Assembly: GCA_001701105.1 (NCBI GenBank)
Contig: DAAI01000059.1
Coordinates: 4,907 to 25,276, forward strand
Direction: 5' to 3'
Length of the DNA stretch: 20,370 bases
DNA from: Bacteroidales bacterium GP1
Lineage (GTDB): Bacteria; Bacteroidota; Bacteroidia; Bacteroidales; Muribaculaceae
The notes beneath the pieces are model-generated. The model made no database searches and had not been told where the DNA came from. It saw only the letters and a list, made by a program, of their open reading frames with translations. The translations under genes were made by a program, and so were the position numbers. Shown here piece by piece: positions 1 through 9,271 of this stretch. Positions within the stretch are counted from its first letter, which is position 1. Each line of letters starts with the position of its first letter.

Positions 1-1254
1 GAGCGGCTGGCCCGAAACGGGGAACAAGCCTGTGACTATGGCCATATGGACCAGGGCCTGGAACACTATCATCACCGCGCATCCCATAATCAGGAATGCA
101 GGCAAAGCGCGGGAGCATTTGAAAGCAATGCGGCCTGCCCGGGTGAGCAAGAGTATGAACAGTAGTAACACTGCAATTCCGCCGGCAAGCCCGGTATCCT
201 CCACTATGATGGAATAAATATAATCGGAATAAGCCAGAGGGAGACGCGCGCTCTCACGCGAATTTCCGGGACCCTGCCCTATCACTTTTGAATTGGCCTG
301 CGAGATCTTAGCGTAGAACACCTGACGGTTCTCATCCGTGATGGAATCCTCGGGGTGCACTCCACGCAAGAAGCTCTTGATACGGTTCTTTCGGGTCGCG
401 CTACGGTCGATATTAGGGGTTTTGGGGGTTATTATTTCAGACGCTACGCCGTTGTCGGCCGAGGCAAGCAATTGTTGCTCCTGTTTCACTGCATCGAAGT
501 CGGAGCTGCCGGAGGCTCCGGCGTTGCGGATCATGAAGAATCCGCCGGCCCCTATCGCATAGGCTATCAGCACATATGCCATCTTTTTGATGGGGATTCC
601 GCCGATAAGCATCATGGCAAGACTTACGCACATGAGCAGCAACATATTTGTCATGCCGTTCTTGAACAGACAAGCGCTGAACACCACCACCACCGTCGCG
701 GCCGTGATGATTCCTTTGTTGGTCACTCCTCCGGGGCGCTGGTTCTTGCCGAGGATGCACGCCAGGAGTCCTACCACGGCGAGCTTCACAATCTCGGCGG
801 GCTGAATTGTCATTCCGGCAATCTTGATGGCTCTCTGCGCACCGTTGATCTCCACTCCCATCTTCATCGATACGAGCAGCAATCCGAGGGAGACAATGGC
901 GAAGAGCCAGGAAAACCGGCTGATTATCACATATGGAGTGCGTTGCAGCCACAATACGATTACGAGCCCCATCACGAGGAAAATGCCGTGACGGATCAAG
1001 GGATAATAGACATTCGTAAGTTTTACCTCTGTGCTCGATGCGCTGAAGAGCTCGATGACACTCACCATGAGGAGCATCAGGTAAATTCCCCAGAGATAAG
1101 GATCCGGCCGTCGCACTGTGGACATCGGTTTCTCCGACGGATTTTTCTGCGCCGGTGCGGAGTTATCCGCTTTCCGTCCGCGTGATCCGGATGCCACAGG
1201 CTTGCCATCGACAGTTTCCCGAATTTCTAAATTATCATAGATTGGTTCGTCCAT
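1..1254 (-). CDS. ftsW: FtsW, lipid II-polymerising SEDS glycosyltransferase (3' end cut off by the window edge)
   Basis: SEDS-family integral membrane protein that, by family knowledge, polymerises lipid II into septal glycan strands with its partner FtsI. Reading leftward from the ATG at 1254 gives 418 open codons with no stop before base 1. The first ~50 residues are hydrophilic, followed by a series of hydrophobic helices. Family signatures visible are NGAQRAIKIAGMTIQPAEIVKL-type sequence at about residues 137-158, GQGPGNSRES in the large periplasmic loop, and SDYIYSIIVEDTGLAGG near residue 345. The sequence stops just before the usual PLISKGGTS motif, so perhaps 40-60 residues are missing. 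A later in-frame ATG at residue 44 (about 1125) is possible; 1254 is preferred because it lies 27 bases after the murD stop. It is the seventh gene of the dcw operon; murG/murC would be expected beyond the edge. Confidence 0.95.
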   Translation of the reverse strand, partial: MDEPIYDNLEIRETVDGKPVASGSRGRKADNSAPAQKNPSEKPMSTVRRPDPYLWGIYLMLLMVSVIELFSASSTEVKLTNVYYPLIRHGIFLVMGLVIVLWLQRTPYVIISRFSWLFAIVSLGLLLVSMKMGVEINGAQRAIKIAGMTIQPAEIVKLAVVGLLACILGKNQRPGGVTNKGIITAATVVVVFSACLFKNGMTNMLLLMCVSLAMMLIGGIPIKKMAYVLIAYAIGAGGFFMIRNAGASGSSDFDAVKQEQQLLASADNGVASEIITPKTPNIDRSATRKNRIKSFLRGVHPEDSITDENRQVFYAKISQANSKVIGQGPGNSRESARLPLAYSDYIYSIIVEDTGLAGGIAVLLLFILLLTRAGRIAFKCSRALPAFLIMGCAVMIVFQALVHMAIVTGLFPVSGQPL

Positions 1255-1281
1255 TGGATAGAGTTGTGGTAGGAATTTGAA

Positions 1282-2649
1282 TTATTTTATCAATTTTCTT
1301 ACAGCTGCTTTAAATTGGTCGCCCCGGTCCTCATAGCTTTTGAAAAGGTCGAAGCTGGCGCAACAAGGGGAGAGGAGCACAACATCCCCGTCGCCGGCGA
1401 TTCTCGCGCATTCGGCCATAGCCTCCTCAAGCGAATGGGTATCGGAAATCTCCGGCACTTTGCCGGTGAAGAAATCAAGCAGCTTGGCATTGTCTTTGCC
1501 CATGCATACAATCGCCTTTACTTTATCTCGTACGAGCGGCTCAATCTCCGAATAATCGTTGCCTTTGTCTTTACCGCCGAGAATCAGCACAGTCGGCTCT
1601 GTCATGCTTTCGAGGGCATACCATGTGGAGTTGACATTTGTGGCCTTAGAATCGTTGATGTAGCGGACGCCGTCGATTGTGGCCACATATTCCAGACGGT
1701 GCTCCACGGCCTCGAAATCTTCAAGCGAGCGGCGGATTGTCTCGTTGCGGACATTCAGCAGTGACGCAGATAGTCCTGCCGCCATCGAGTTGTAGAGGTT
1801 ATGCAGTCCCGGCAATGCAAGGCGGTCGCGCGGAATCTCCCAGACGTCTTCGGGTGTGGAGAAATGCACTATTCCGTCCTCCACCCATGCCGCCGAACCC
1901 TCCTCCCGGTGCTCGCCGAAAGGGAGCTGCATCGCTTCGGTGTGAATAGCGCGGATCTGTGCCTTTACCACAGGGTCGTCCTGCCAATAGATGAAATAAT
2001 CATCGGGAGTCTGATTGCGCAGGATGCGGAATTTAGCTGCCACATAATTCTCCATCTTGTGGTCGTAACGATCCATATGGTCGGGGGTGATATTCATTAT
2101 TACGGCCACATCTGCTTTAAAATCATACATATTCTCGAGCTGGAATGATGACAGCTCGATTACGTAGACATCATGTTCGCCATGTGCCACCTGCAATGCA
2201 AGGCTTTTACCCACATTTCCGGCCAATCCCACATCAAGCCCTGCATTGCGCAGAATATGATAGGTGAGGAGGGTCGTGGTGGTTTTGCCGTTGCTGCCGG
2301 TGATGCACACCATCTTGGCGTCCGTATAACGCCCTGCAAATTCTATTTCCGAAAGGATGGGCACGCCGCGCTCCGCCAGCTCCCTTACCAGAGGAGCAGT
2401 GGGGGGGATGCCGGGGCTTTTCACCACTATATCGGCCTGAAGGATGCGCTCCCGGCTGTGGCCCCCTTCCTCAAATTCAATTTCTTCCTCAAGGAGCAGC
2501 CCGCGGTGAGGCTCGGAGATGGTGCCCATGTCGCTAAGGAACACATCAAATCCTTTGACTTTGCCAAGCACGGCCGCGCCGGCGCCGCTTTCGCCTCCTC
2601 CGAGGACTACGAGGAATTGTCGGTTATCTTTATCCACAGAATGATTCAT
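1282..2649 (-). CDS. murD: MurD, UDP-N-acetylmuramoyl-L-alanine--D-glutamate ligase
   Basis: Cytoplasmic Mur ligase that adds D-glutamate to UDP-MurNAc-L-Ala using ATP. The protein is 455 aa, normal for the family. It shows an N-terminal Rossmann-like part (LVVLGGGESGAG, residues 13-24), the ATP P-loop GSNGKTT at 118-124, the central HRLEYV and INDSKATN motifs, LILGGKDKGNDY, and the C-terminal LLSPCCASFD and DRGDQF motifs typical of MurD. The start is the ATG at 2649, two bases after the mraY stop. The frame is open further upstream to 2760, but that stretch lies inside mraY and reads as an unrelated sequence. No clear Shine-Dalgarno site precedes the start, which is normal in Bacteroidetes. 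Confidence 0.97.
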   Translation of the reverse strand: MNHSVDKDNRQFLVVLGGGESGAGAAVLGKVKGFDVFLSDMGTISEPHRGLLLEEEIEFEEGGHSRERILQADIVVKSPGIPPTAPLVRELAERGVPILSEIEFAGRYTDAKMVCITGSNGKTTTTLLTYHILRNAGLDVGLAGNVGKSLALQVAHGEHDVYVIELSSFQLENMYDFKADVAVIMNITPDHMDRYDHKMENYVAAKFRILRNQTPDDYFIYWQDDPVVKAQIRAIHTEAMQLPFGEHREEGSAAWVEDGIVHFSTPEDVWEIPRDRLALPGLHNLYNSMAAGLSASLLNVRNETIRRSLEDFEAVEHRLEYVATIDGVRYINDSKATNVNSTWYALESMTEPTVLILGGKDKGNDYSEIEPLVRDKVKAIVCMGKDNAKLLDFFTGKVPEISDTHSLEEAMAECARIAGDGDVVLLSPCCASFDLFKSYEDRGDQFKAAVRKLIK

Positions 2650-2651
2650 TA

Positions 2652-3920
2652 TTATCTTATTTTTAGTGTGACGAAAGTCAGGGCAGCCAGAAGAATGCTG
2701 ACAATCCAGAACCGGGTCACGATCTTTGATTCCTGTATCGGCTGGGCAGGGTGATTCCATAGCACATGCGCGCCCTTCACGGCTTCTTTCTGGAAATGGT
2801 GGTGGAGGGGAGTCATCTTGAAGATCCTGCGTCCCTCGCCATATTTTTTCTTGGTATATTTGTAGTAGCCTACCTGCATCATCACCGAGACGTCTTCAAG
2901 GAAGAATACGAGGCAGAGCAATGGAATCAGCAGTTCCTTGCGTATCAGGATTGCGAACACTGCAAGGATTCCGCCGAGACACAGGCTTCCCGTATCTCCC
3001 ATGAATACCTGGGCCGGATAGGCATTATACCATAAGAAGCCCACCAACGCTCCGATAAATGCACCGGCAAACACCACAAGCTCTTCCGAACCGGGGATAT
3101 ACATTATATTCAGATAGCTTGAATAAATCACGTTGCCTCCGAGATATGCCATGATTAGCAGTGCCGCCCCTATTATGGCCGATGTCCCGGCGCACAGGCC
3201 GTCGATTCCGTCGGTGAGGTTCGCGCCGTTGCTCACAGCTGTCACAACAAGGATCACCACTATCACAAACACTATCCATCCCGCCGTCTTTGCCGTCTCC
3301 TCATTGCCGATATGCGATGTGAGCCATTGATAATTGAAGTTATTGTTCTTCACGAAGGGAATAGTGGTCTGAGGGCTTTTTATCTCCTCGGTCGAAACGG
3401 TAATGACGCGCTCATTCGAGGGGATGGTGACAATCTCGAAGTTCTCGCTCATCACTATGCTGGGGGAGAGCCACATCGTTAGCCCTACCACAAGGCCGAG
3501 AGCCACTTGTCCTATCACCTTATATTTCCCCTGCAGTCCGTCCTTATTATGGAATTTGAGCTTGCGGTAATCGTCAAGAAAGCCTATGGCTCCCATCCAT
3601 ATTGTGGCCACTAACATGAGGATGAGGTAAATATTGGTCAGATTGCCGAAAAGAAGGCATGGTATGAGTATCGACAATATGATGATTATACCTCCCATTG
3701 TCGGCGTGCCTTTCTTCTGCATCTGCCCTTCGAGTCCGAGATTCCTTACGTCTTCTCCGATCTGCAACTTCCGGAGATGATGTATTATCCTATTGCCGAA
3801 AATGAGAGCCATCATCAATGCCACTGCAAATGATATGCCTGCTCGGAAGGAGATATACCCCATCAGATTATGTCCGGGAAACTGGAAATCACCGAGCGAT
3901 TCTAACAGCCAATAGAGCAT
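2652..3920 (-). CDS. mraY: MraY, phospho-N-acetylmuramoyl-pentapeptide transferase
   Basis: Polytopic membrane enzyme that transfers phospho-MurNAc-pentapeptide from UDP to undecaprenyl phosphate, making lipid I. It has 422 aa, longer than the ~360 aa of E. coli. Motifs in order: KKGTPTMGG at 69-77, the catalytic Asp pair in FLDDYRK (D116, D117), NLTDGIDG at 234-241, MGDTGSL with D309, and the HHH motif in MTPLHHHFQ at 373-375. The extra length is mostly a polar insertion at about residues 155-212, before the helix leading into NLTDGIDG. An insertion and length like these are, from memory, usual in Bacteroidetes MraY. It starts 11 bases after the murE stop and ends 2 bases before murD, so it is translated within the dcw operon. 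Confidence 0.97.
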   Translation of the reverse strand: MLYWLLESLGDFQFPGHNLMGYISFRAGISFAVALMMALIFGNRIIHHLRKLQIGEDVRNLGLEGQMQKKGTPTMGGIIIILSILIPCLLFGNLTNIYLILMLVATIWMGAIGFLDDYRKLKFHNKDGLQGKYKVIGQVALGLVVGLTMWLSPSIVMSENFEIVTIPSNERVITVSTEEIKSPQTTIPFVKNNNFNYQWLTSHIGNEETAKTAGWIVFVIVVILVVTAVSNGANLTDGIDGLCAGTSAIIGAALLIMAYLGGNVIYSSYLNIMYIPGSEELVVFAGAFIGALVGFLWYNAYPAQVFMGDTGSLCLGGILAVFAILIRKELLIPLLCLVFFLEDVSVMMQVGYYKYTKKKYGEGRRIFKMTPLHHHFQKEAVKGAHVLWNHPAQPIQESKIVTRFWIVSILLAALTFVTLKIR

Positions 3921-3931
3921 GGTTCGGGGGA

Positions 3932-5392
3932 TTAAATTGATTCAAATGCTTTTGCAACTTCTTCACGGTCGTCGAAATGATGGCGCACCCCTTTCACTTC
4001 CTGATATGGCTCATGACCTTTGCCGGCCACGAGCACGACGCCATCGGGAATCGAAAGAGCTATTGCAGTCCGGATAGCCTCCCTTCGGTCGGCGATGCAA
4101 AGGGTACGCGCTGCCTCCTGCTTAGTGAGCCCAGCTTTCATGTCGGCTATGATGGCTTCGGGTTCTTCATCGCGAGGATTATCACTCGTAAGGATCAGGC
4201 GATCCGACCGGCAGGCCGCTTCACTCGCCATCATCGGGCGTTTGCCGTGATCGCGGTTGCCTCCCGCTCCGACCACGGTGGTGATCTTGCCATCGGGTCC
4301 GATCACGTCGCGGATTGTGTCGAGAACATTGACAAGGGCATCCGGCGTATGGGCATAGTCGACGATTGCCGTTACTCCCTGGGGCCCTCGGAATGTCTGG
4401 AATCGGCCGGCCACAGGCACAAGGCGACTCATGTTGACAATCACCTCCTCCTCCGGGAAGCCTGTAAGAATGGATGCTCCGAACACGGCCGTAAGATTAT
4501 AGGCGTTGAACCGGCCGGTGAAGCCGACTTCCACATCGCGGCCGTTGAGCTGAAGCAGAGTGCCGTCAAGGCGGGTCTCAAGAATTCGGCAGCGGAAATC
4601 CGCATCGCCGCGCAGGGAATAGGTATAAACTCTGGCGCGGGTGTTCTGTGTCATATAAAGCCCCGATTTGTCATCCACATTCACGAGGGCGAAAGCATCT
4701 TCGGGAAGGGCGTCGAAGAACATTTTCTTGGCGTTACGGTAGTTCTCCACTGTGCCGTGATAATCGAGATGGTCCCGCGTAAGGTTGGAGAACACTCCTC
4801 CAGCAAATTTCAATCCGGCGATTCGCTTCTGCTGGGTGGAATGGCTGGAGACTTCCATAAAAGCGTAATCACAACCAGTGGCCACCATCTCAGCAAGGAG
4901 TTTGTTGAGGGTTATCGGATCGGGGGTGGTATGGGTGGTGGGGATTGCCTTGCCATCGATATAGTTGCATACCGTGGAGAGTAGACCGGCTTTATATCCC
5001 TCAAGTCGGGCCATCTCATAAAGGAGAGTGGCAGTGGTAGTCTTGCCGTTGGTGCCGGTGACTCCCACAAGTTTCAAGGCTTCCGAAGGATGGCCGAACC
5101 AAGCGGATGCAAGATGACCAAGCGCGTCGGCAGTATCGGCCACACGGATATATGTTATTCCTTTTATCATCCGGGCCGGGAAATCCTCGCATACGATTGC
5201 CGCCACGTGGGCCGAGGCAACCATGGGAATATATTTATGGCCGTCGGTCGTGACACCACGCACAGCTACAAACATCCCGTCTTTCTCCACTTTCCTCGAA
5301 TCGCTTTCAAGAGAAAGGATATTCCTATCAGTGTCGCCGATGATCTCAAGCGGCTTGATGTCGCTGATCAGGCGCGATAATTTCATAGTCAT
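3932..5392 (-). CDS. murE: MurE, UDP-MurNAc-L-Ala-D-Glu--meso-diaminopimelate ligase
   Basis: Cytoplasmic Mur ligase adding the third residue of the stem peptide. It has 486 aa. The ATP-binding GTNGKTT lies at 113-119, TTPDP at 155-159, EVSSH near 180, the segment holding the usually carbamylated lysine at NAKKMFF (about 220-226), DYAHTPD at 345-351, and GAGGNRDHGKRP near 375-386. DNPR at 404-407 is the signature of enzymes selecting meso-diaminopimelate rather than lysine, which predicts Gram-negative-type peptidoglycan. Two in-frame ATGs are possible, at 5392 and 5386; the first is given, though the second (MKLSRL) may be the true start. The gap to the ftsI stop is 18 bases. Confidence 0.97.
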   Translation of the reverse strand: MTMKLSRLISDIKPLEIIGDTDRNILSLESDSRKVEKDGMFVAVRGVTTDGHKYIPMVASAHVAAIVCEDFPARMIKGITYIRVADTADALGHLASAWFGHPSEALKLVGVTGTNGKTTTATLLYEMARLEGYKAGLLSTVCNYIDGKAIPTTHTTPDPITLNKLLAEMVATGCDYAFMEVSSHSTQQKRIAGLKFAGGVFSNLTRDHLDYHGTVENYRNAKKMFFDALPEDAFALVNVDDKSGLYMTQNTRARVYTYSLRGDADFRCRILETRLDGTLLQLNGRDVEVGFTGRFNAYNLTAVFGASILTGFPEEEVIVNMSRLVPVAGRFQTFRGPQGVTAIVDYAHTPDALVNVLDTIRDVIGPDGKITTVVGAGGNRDHGKRPMMASEAACRSDRLILTSDNPRDEEPEAIIADMKAGLTKQEAARTLCIADRREAIRTAIALSIPDGVVLVAGKGHEPYQEVKGVRHHFDDREEVAKAFESI

Positions 5393-5410
5393 CTTTATCA
5401 GTATTTCTAT

Positions 5411-7539
5411 CTATAATTTCAAAAATAGCTTAACGGTACATCCTCTGTCGATGGGTGTGCCGGGTGCAATCGATTGTGCGGAAACATGCCCCGCGCCGGA
5501 GAGCCGGACGTTGATACCCTTATTCTCGAGTATCCTCAACGCCGAAGGGGCGTCATAGCCTTTTAAGTCGGGCATCGTCTCGCTGCCGTTGTGAGAGCTG
5601 GTGAAGAGTCGGCTAACAGCCCTTACTCCAGTGGCATACGCAAGTCCTTCGCTTGAATTGCCCGTCGATCCCGCCACTATCGGTTGCGAATGCACGCGTT
5701 CATGGGCATAGCTTGAGGAGTTTCCGAACATTCCCCGGGAATACATCTTGACTGCCATATTTTTTACCACCTGCCCTGAAGTGCGGTTGGCTGAATTTCC
5801 TGCGCTACCGAGCACAAGGGCGATGCAACTGTATTTAGGCTTGTCGTAAGGGAAGAATCCTGCAAAGGCGTATCTTCGCTTCGCCGTGTTGTATTGCCCT
5901 TTCTCCACAGGGTAGGCTGTGCCGGTTTTTCCGGCCACCTCGACACGGTCGTCGCGTACGAGCCTCGCCGTGCCGTGTTCACCCCATACCACCTCGCGGA
6001 TGCACTCGCGCACTTTAGCTGCCGTCTCCGGGCTGCAGATGGACGGCCGTATATAATCAATAGGCATGACTGTCTCAACTCCGTCTTCATCGATAAGGCT
6101 ACGCACAAGGTGCGGCCTTACATATTTGCCATCGTTGGCAATGGCATTGTAGACCGACAGGGTAAATAATGGAGGCAACTCCGTGTTATAACCATATGCC
6201 TGGCGGGCGAGGTCAAGATGTCGTGCGGTCATGGTGATGTTATTGCCCTTTGAATCCTTGTCCACGAGTCTGCGGATGCGTGGAGGTTGCTCCCCGCCGA
6301 TGCCGGAGCGCATTGGGGCTCGAAGAAGCCAAGACCGGCGAGGCGATCGTGCCATTTCTCGGGATTTTGAGCATAGCCCCGGAATATCACGCGCGATATG
6401 CCCGTATTGGAGGATTGCTCTATCACTTGCTTCATGTTCTTCGGGCCGGAGCCATGCGGGTCGTTTGTCCGCATGAAAGGGGAGCAGTCGACCATATCCG
6501 TAACGCGGTGGACAAGGCCATCCTCAAAAGCAATCATAAGCGAGATGGGTTTCATTACAGAACCCGGCTCGAAGGGGAGAACCGCGCGATTTAACGCCTC
6601 GCCATATGTGCCGTTATCCAGCTTTTCAATATTCGAGATGGCTTTGATTTCTCCTGTCTTGACTTCCATAAGTACCGCTGTGCCCCATTCGGCGTTGGCT
6701 TCTGCGCAAACCTTGTGAAGCTCTTCTTCAAGCATGTCCTGAAGGTCGATGTCGATTGTGGTGCGGATGTTATATCCACGGCGCGGCGGCGTGTCAACCC
6801 AGTTGGTTATCCCGGTGGTAAGAGCTACCTTCTTGGCCTTTCCGGGCACTCCGTACAGAAGCGAATCAAGGAACATCTCCAGCCCCGAATAGCCGTGAAT
6901 CTCCCCGGATTTTGCGTTTTCATTAACCCGGCCGATGCTTCGGAATGCCATTTTTCCATATGGATAAACCCGACGGTTCTTCATCACTTTATAGATAGGA
7001 TTGTTGGATGATTTCACCCATCTTTTAAAGAAAGGAAAGTTGCGGATGGTCTTGAAGTCGTCAAGGGTGCCTTTCTGAACGACGCGCACAGCGCGCCCCC
7101 GGCGGTTAGGCTCTTTATCGAATTCATGCTTAAGGCGCGTATGCCAGCTGTATTTCGCAAATGAATCGGGATGCTGGCGGAGGTATTTTGAGCGGGGATA
7201 ATAATAATCGAGCGAGTCGGCGAGCGAGTCTATTTCCGCTTTAGGTATTCTCGACATACCGGCAATGCGGTTATGCCGAAAATCGATAAGGACATCGTAT
7301 ACCTGAAGGTTGCAGGCAAGGATATTACCATTGTCTGCAAGAAGGTTGCCCCGTTCCGGTGGAATCACTTTCACCTTAGAAAGCTCCCTTTCGGCGCGTG
7401 CGTTCCATGCGGCAGCCTCCACAACGGTGGTATCTATGAGCTTCATCACGATACCAATACCCAATATTATGAAAAGCACCACGACTACTCCGTAGCGTAT
7501 GAGGATATTTTTCTTATTGTTTTGTTTCATGCGGGTCAT
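5411..7539 (-). CDS. ftsI: FtsI-type penicillin-binding protein with C-terminal PASTA domain, reading frame broken by an indel
   Basis: Septal peptidoglycan transpeptidase, partner of FtsW. The first frame (7539 to 6229) gives a short cytoplasmic tail, one membrane anchor at about residues 14-33, the periplasmic PPERGNLLADNG motif, and the transpeptidase motifs SVMK (S327 nucleophile, K330) and SSN (376-378). It leaves the family sequence after residue ~408 (GFFEP) and ends at a stop at 6229. The continuation lies in another frame from about 6313 to 5411: SGIGGEQPPRIRR, then KTGT, and one PASTA domain (MPDLKGYDAPSALRILENKG) up to the end. Joined, the protein would be about 708 aa, a normal length. 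The start codon overlaps the ftsL stop as ATGA; an ATG three codons on is possible. Because the second half is well preserved and the gene is normally essential, a sequence error or a very recent mutation is more likely than old decay. Confidence 0.9.
6311..6321 (-). other. Frameshift site in ftsI
   Basis: On the coding strand the bases are GAGCCCCAATG. The upstream frame reads GAG CCC CAA TGC, while the downstream family-like frame needs ATG CGC starting at 6313. Either two bases are extra (for example a C pair grown to C4) or one base is missing. The C4 run is the obvious place for slippage or a base-calling error. Confidence 0.8.
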
Positions 7540-7931
7540 TTCTTGTCAATGGTGGTGGAGAGATGATAAGGGGGTTGCTCTTGAAATTCGAGGGGGAGGC
7601 CATGTTCGTGCACCATACGTCTCATTTCAGTCTCCCTGATGAGGCTCATATAGGCGGATTTCTCAGTAAGCATCCGGCTTTCCGCACGGCTCAGTTCCGC
7701 CGTAAGGGTTTGAATCTCAGTCATCCTTGTCTTTGTCTTGTAGCGTAATCCCATCAATGCAAGCACGACGACAACAATCACCATAAGGATCCATGCATTT
7801 GCACGGAAGAAATCGACGGATATGGATTGCCCATATCGGAATTCTTCGACAACGCTGTGCGATTTATTGCCCTTTTTGGCTTTAGTCGCCTGCTTGGATT
7901 TCTTTTTTTCTCTTACTGCCATAGTCGTCAT
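7536..7931 (-). CDS. ftsL: FtsL-like divisome protein
   Basis: Small bitopic division protein of 131 aa, assigned from its place between rsmH and ftsI plus its topology; FtsL proteins show little sequence conservation. A basic cytoplasmic tail (residues 1-45, many Lys) is followed by one transmembrane helix (about 46-63, AWILMVIVVVVLALMGL) and a predicted periplasmic coiled coil (about 65-105). In other bacteria FtsL forms a complex with FtsB/FtsQ that activates FtsWI. The start at 7931 overlaps the rsmH stop as ATGA, and the end overlaps the ftsI start as ATGA, so translation is probably coupled throughout. A second ATG at 7922 (MAVREK) is possible. The frame is open further up inside rsmH, but that part reads as out-of-frame rsmH. 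Confidence 0.85.
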   Translation of the reverse strand: MTTMAVREKKKSKQATKAKKGNKSHSVVEEFRYGQSISVDFFRANAWILMVIVVVVLALMGLRYKTKTRMTEIQTLTAELSRAESRMLTEKSAYMSLIRETEMRRMVHEHGLPLEFQEQPPYHLSTTIDKK

Positions 7932-8881
7932 TTTTTTGGTGATAATTCCGCCACACGCAGTTTCGCGCTTCTTGAACGTGGATTGAGTTCCACTTCCTCT
8001 GCCGAAGGAGTGACAGGGGAACGGGTGATCAATTTCCACGGAGTTGTGGCCACGCCGTAAAAGTCGCGTTCCACATTTCCATCGAGATTGCCCGACCGCA
8101 TGAAGTTTTTCACAAGTCGATCCTCGATGCTGTGATATGTGATAATGGCCAGACGCCCTCCCGGCTTTAATACCTTCAATGAATTAAGCAGGAGTGCTTT
8201 GAGCGATTCGAGTTCGTCATTGACTGTGATGCGTATTGCTTGGAATGCCTGCGAAAGGTCTTTTTTCAATGTTTTAGGGTTCAGGACGGGGGTTATGACA
8301 TCTGCAAGTCTTCCGGTGGTAAGCACTGGTTGTGTGGTTCTGGCCGCCGTGATGGCCTTGGCGATGGCAGCCGGATGTTTGAGATCGGTATAAGTGCGGA
8401 AGATTGTTTCCAGTTGCTTGTCGGAGGCATTGGCAATATATTCGGCGGCCGTTAACCGGCCGTTTCTGTTCATGCGCATATCGAGAGGTGCATCTTCCCG
8501 GAAAGTAAAACCTCGCTCTGCGTTATCGAAATGATGGAAAGATACGCCGAGGTCGGCAAGGATTCCGTCGGCGCCTTGTTTTTCATCAATGGTATTTTCG
8601 GCCGGTAAAGGGAGCACGCCATAATAGGTGAGGAAATTTGGGATATATCGATAGTCGGAATGTACAAATGTAAATCGTGGATCGTCGGGTGCATTTTGTA
8701 AAGCGTCCAGATCCCGATCAAAGCCATAGAGATGCCCCGATAAATCGAGGGCCTGCAGAATGGCACGCGAATGGCCGCCACCCCCAAAGGTAGCATCTAC
8801 ATATGTACCTGAAGAATTGATGTTTAATAGGTCGATGGTTTCAGGTAATAAAGCAGGCTTATGATATATTTCCCCTTCCAT
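7928..8881 (-). CDS. rsmH: RsmH (MraW), 16S rRNA m4C1402 methyltransferase
   Basis: SAM-dependent methyltransferase that N4-methylates C1402 (E. coli numbering) in the 30S decoding centre. It has 317 aa, full length. The SAM-binding loop is GTYVDATFGGGGHSRAIL at about residues 25-42. Further signatures are GILADLGVSFHHFD near 110-123, the RGFTFREDAPLDMRM segment, and the C-terminal LKPGGRLAIITYHSIEDR and LNPRSRSAKLRVAE motifs, all typical of RsmH. It is the first gene of the dcw operon here; mraZ, which normally precedes it, is missing. I found no convincing promoter of the Bacteroidetes pattern directly upstream. Confidence 0.97.
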   Translation of the reverse strand: MEGEIYHKPALLPETIDLLNINSSGTYVDATFGGGGHSRAILQALDLSGHLYGFDRDLDALQNAPDDPRFTFVHSDYRYIPNFLTYYGVLPLPAENTIDEKQGADGILADLGVSFHHFDNAERGFTFREDAPLDMRMNRNGRLTAAEYIANASDKQLETIFRTYTDLKHPAAIAKAITAARTTQPVLTTGRLADVITPVLNPKTLKKDLSQAFQAIRITVNDELESLKALLLNSLKVLKPGGRLAIITYHSIEDRLVKNFMRSGNLDGNVERDFYGVATTPWKLITRSPVTPSAEEVELNPRSRSAKLRVAELSPKK

Positions 8882-8934
8882 TCCGATGTAAGTTGCAACT
8901 ATTCTTATTTCCGGGTGTAAAGTTAGTTATTTTT

Positions 8935-8949
8935 TGTAAACAATTTACA
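8935..8949. repeat. Short inverted repeat upstream of rsmH
   Basis: TGTAAA and TTTACA form a perfect 6-base inverted repeat around a 3-base centre (CAA), 54 bases upstream of the rsmH start. It could be a repressor site for the dcw operon, but a match of this size is not rare in AT-rich DNA. Confidence 0.35.
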
Positions 8950-9218
8950 TTTTGGAATAGGTAATTTTTCACAATTTGCGGAAAAAGTTATCAACACCCT
9001 AATTCAAGTAGAGGATATGAGCTCGGATTCACAAAAAAATAATCGGAAAATTTCACGGAAGTGTAATGGATTCATGAATAAATTTGATTCTGAAGTGGGT
9101 TAAAATACAAAATATTTAATGTAAATAGATATAATCCAAATAGATAACCAGCCTTCATAATCTTGAGAAATAGTAGCCAAAAAAGTCCAAGGCCATCTAA
9201 AAAGGGCAATAAATTGCG

Positions 9219-9251
9219 TTTTGAATAATTGGAAAGGATTTTGTAAATTTG
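9219..9251 (+). promoter_or_regulatory. Bacteroidetes-type promoter for ybeY-mnmG
   Basis: TTTTG at 9219-9223 (the -33 element) is separated by 20 bases from TAAATTTG at 9244-9251, an exact match to the -7 consensus TAnnTTTG of the primary Bacteroidetes sigma factor. Transcription would start near 9257, giving a leader of about 70 bases before ybeY. Confidence 0.7.
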
Positions 9252-9271
9252 TAAGTGAAAAAATAGCAGAG

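Noticed and set aside
355..1185. Long plus-strand open frame of 276 codons
   Set aside because: It is antisense to ftsW, whose frame carries clear SEDS motifs; the product is rich in His, Arg and Glu and resembles no protein.
3977..4984. Plus-strand open frame of 335 codons
   Set aside because: It is antisense to murE, which is complete and shows all Mur ligase motifs.
5204..5209. CACGTG core as a second parS
   Set aside because: The flanks are GC-rich and lack the GTT/AAC arms; it lies inside murE.
6311..6321. Programmed -1 frameshift making full-length FtsI
   Set aside because: The site is not a canonical slippery heptamer, I see no downstream stimulator, and no such recoding is known to me in ftsI.
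8988..8996. TTATCAACA as a DnaA box
   Set aside because: It differs by one base from TTATCCACA, stands alone and is in AT-rich DNA; no cluster of boxes supports an origin.
9079..9086. TAAATTTG as a second ybeY promoter
   Set aside because: No -33 TTG at the right distance; the copy at 9244 has both elements.
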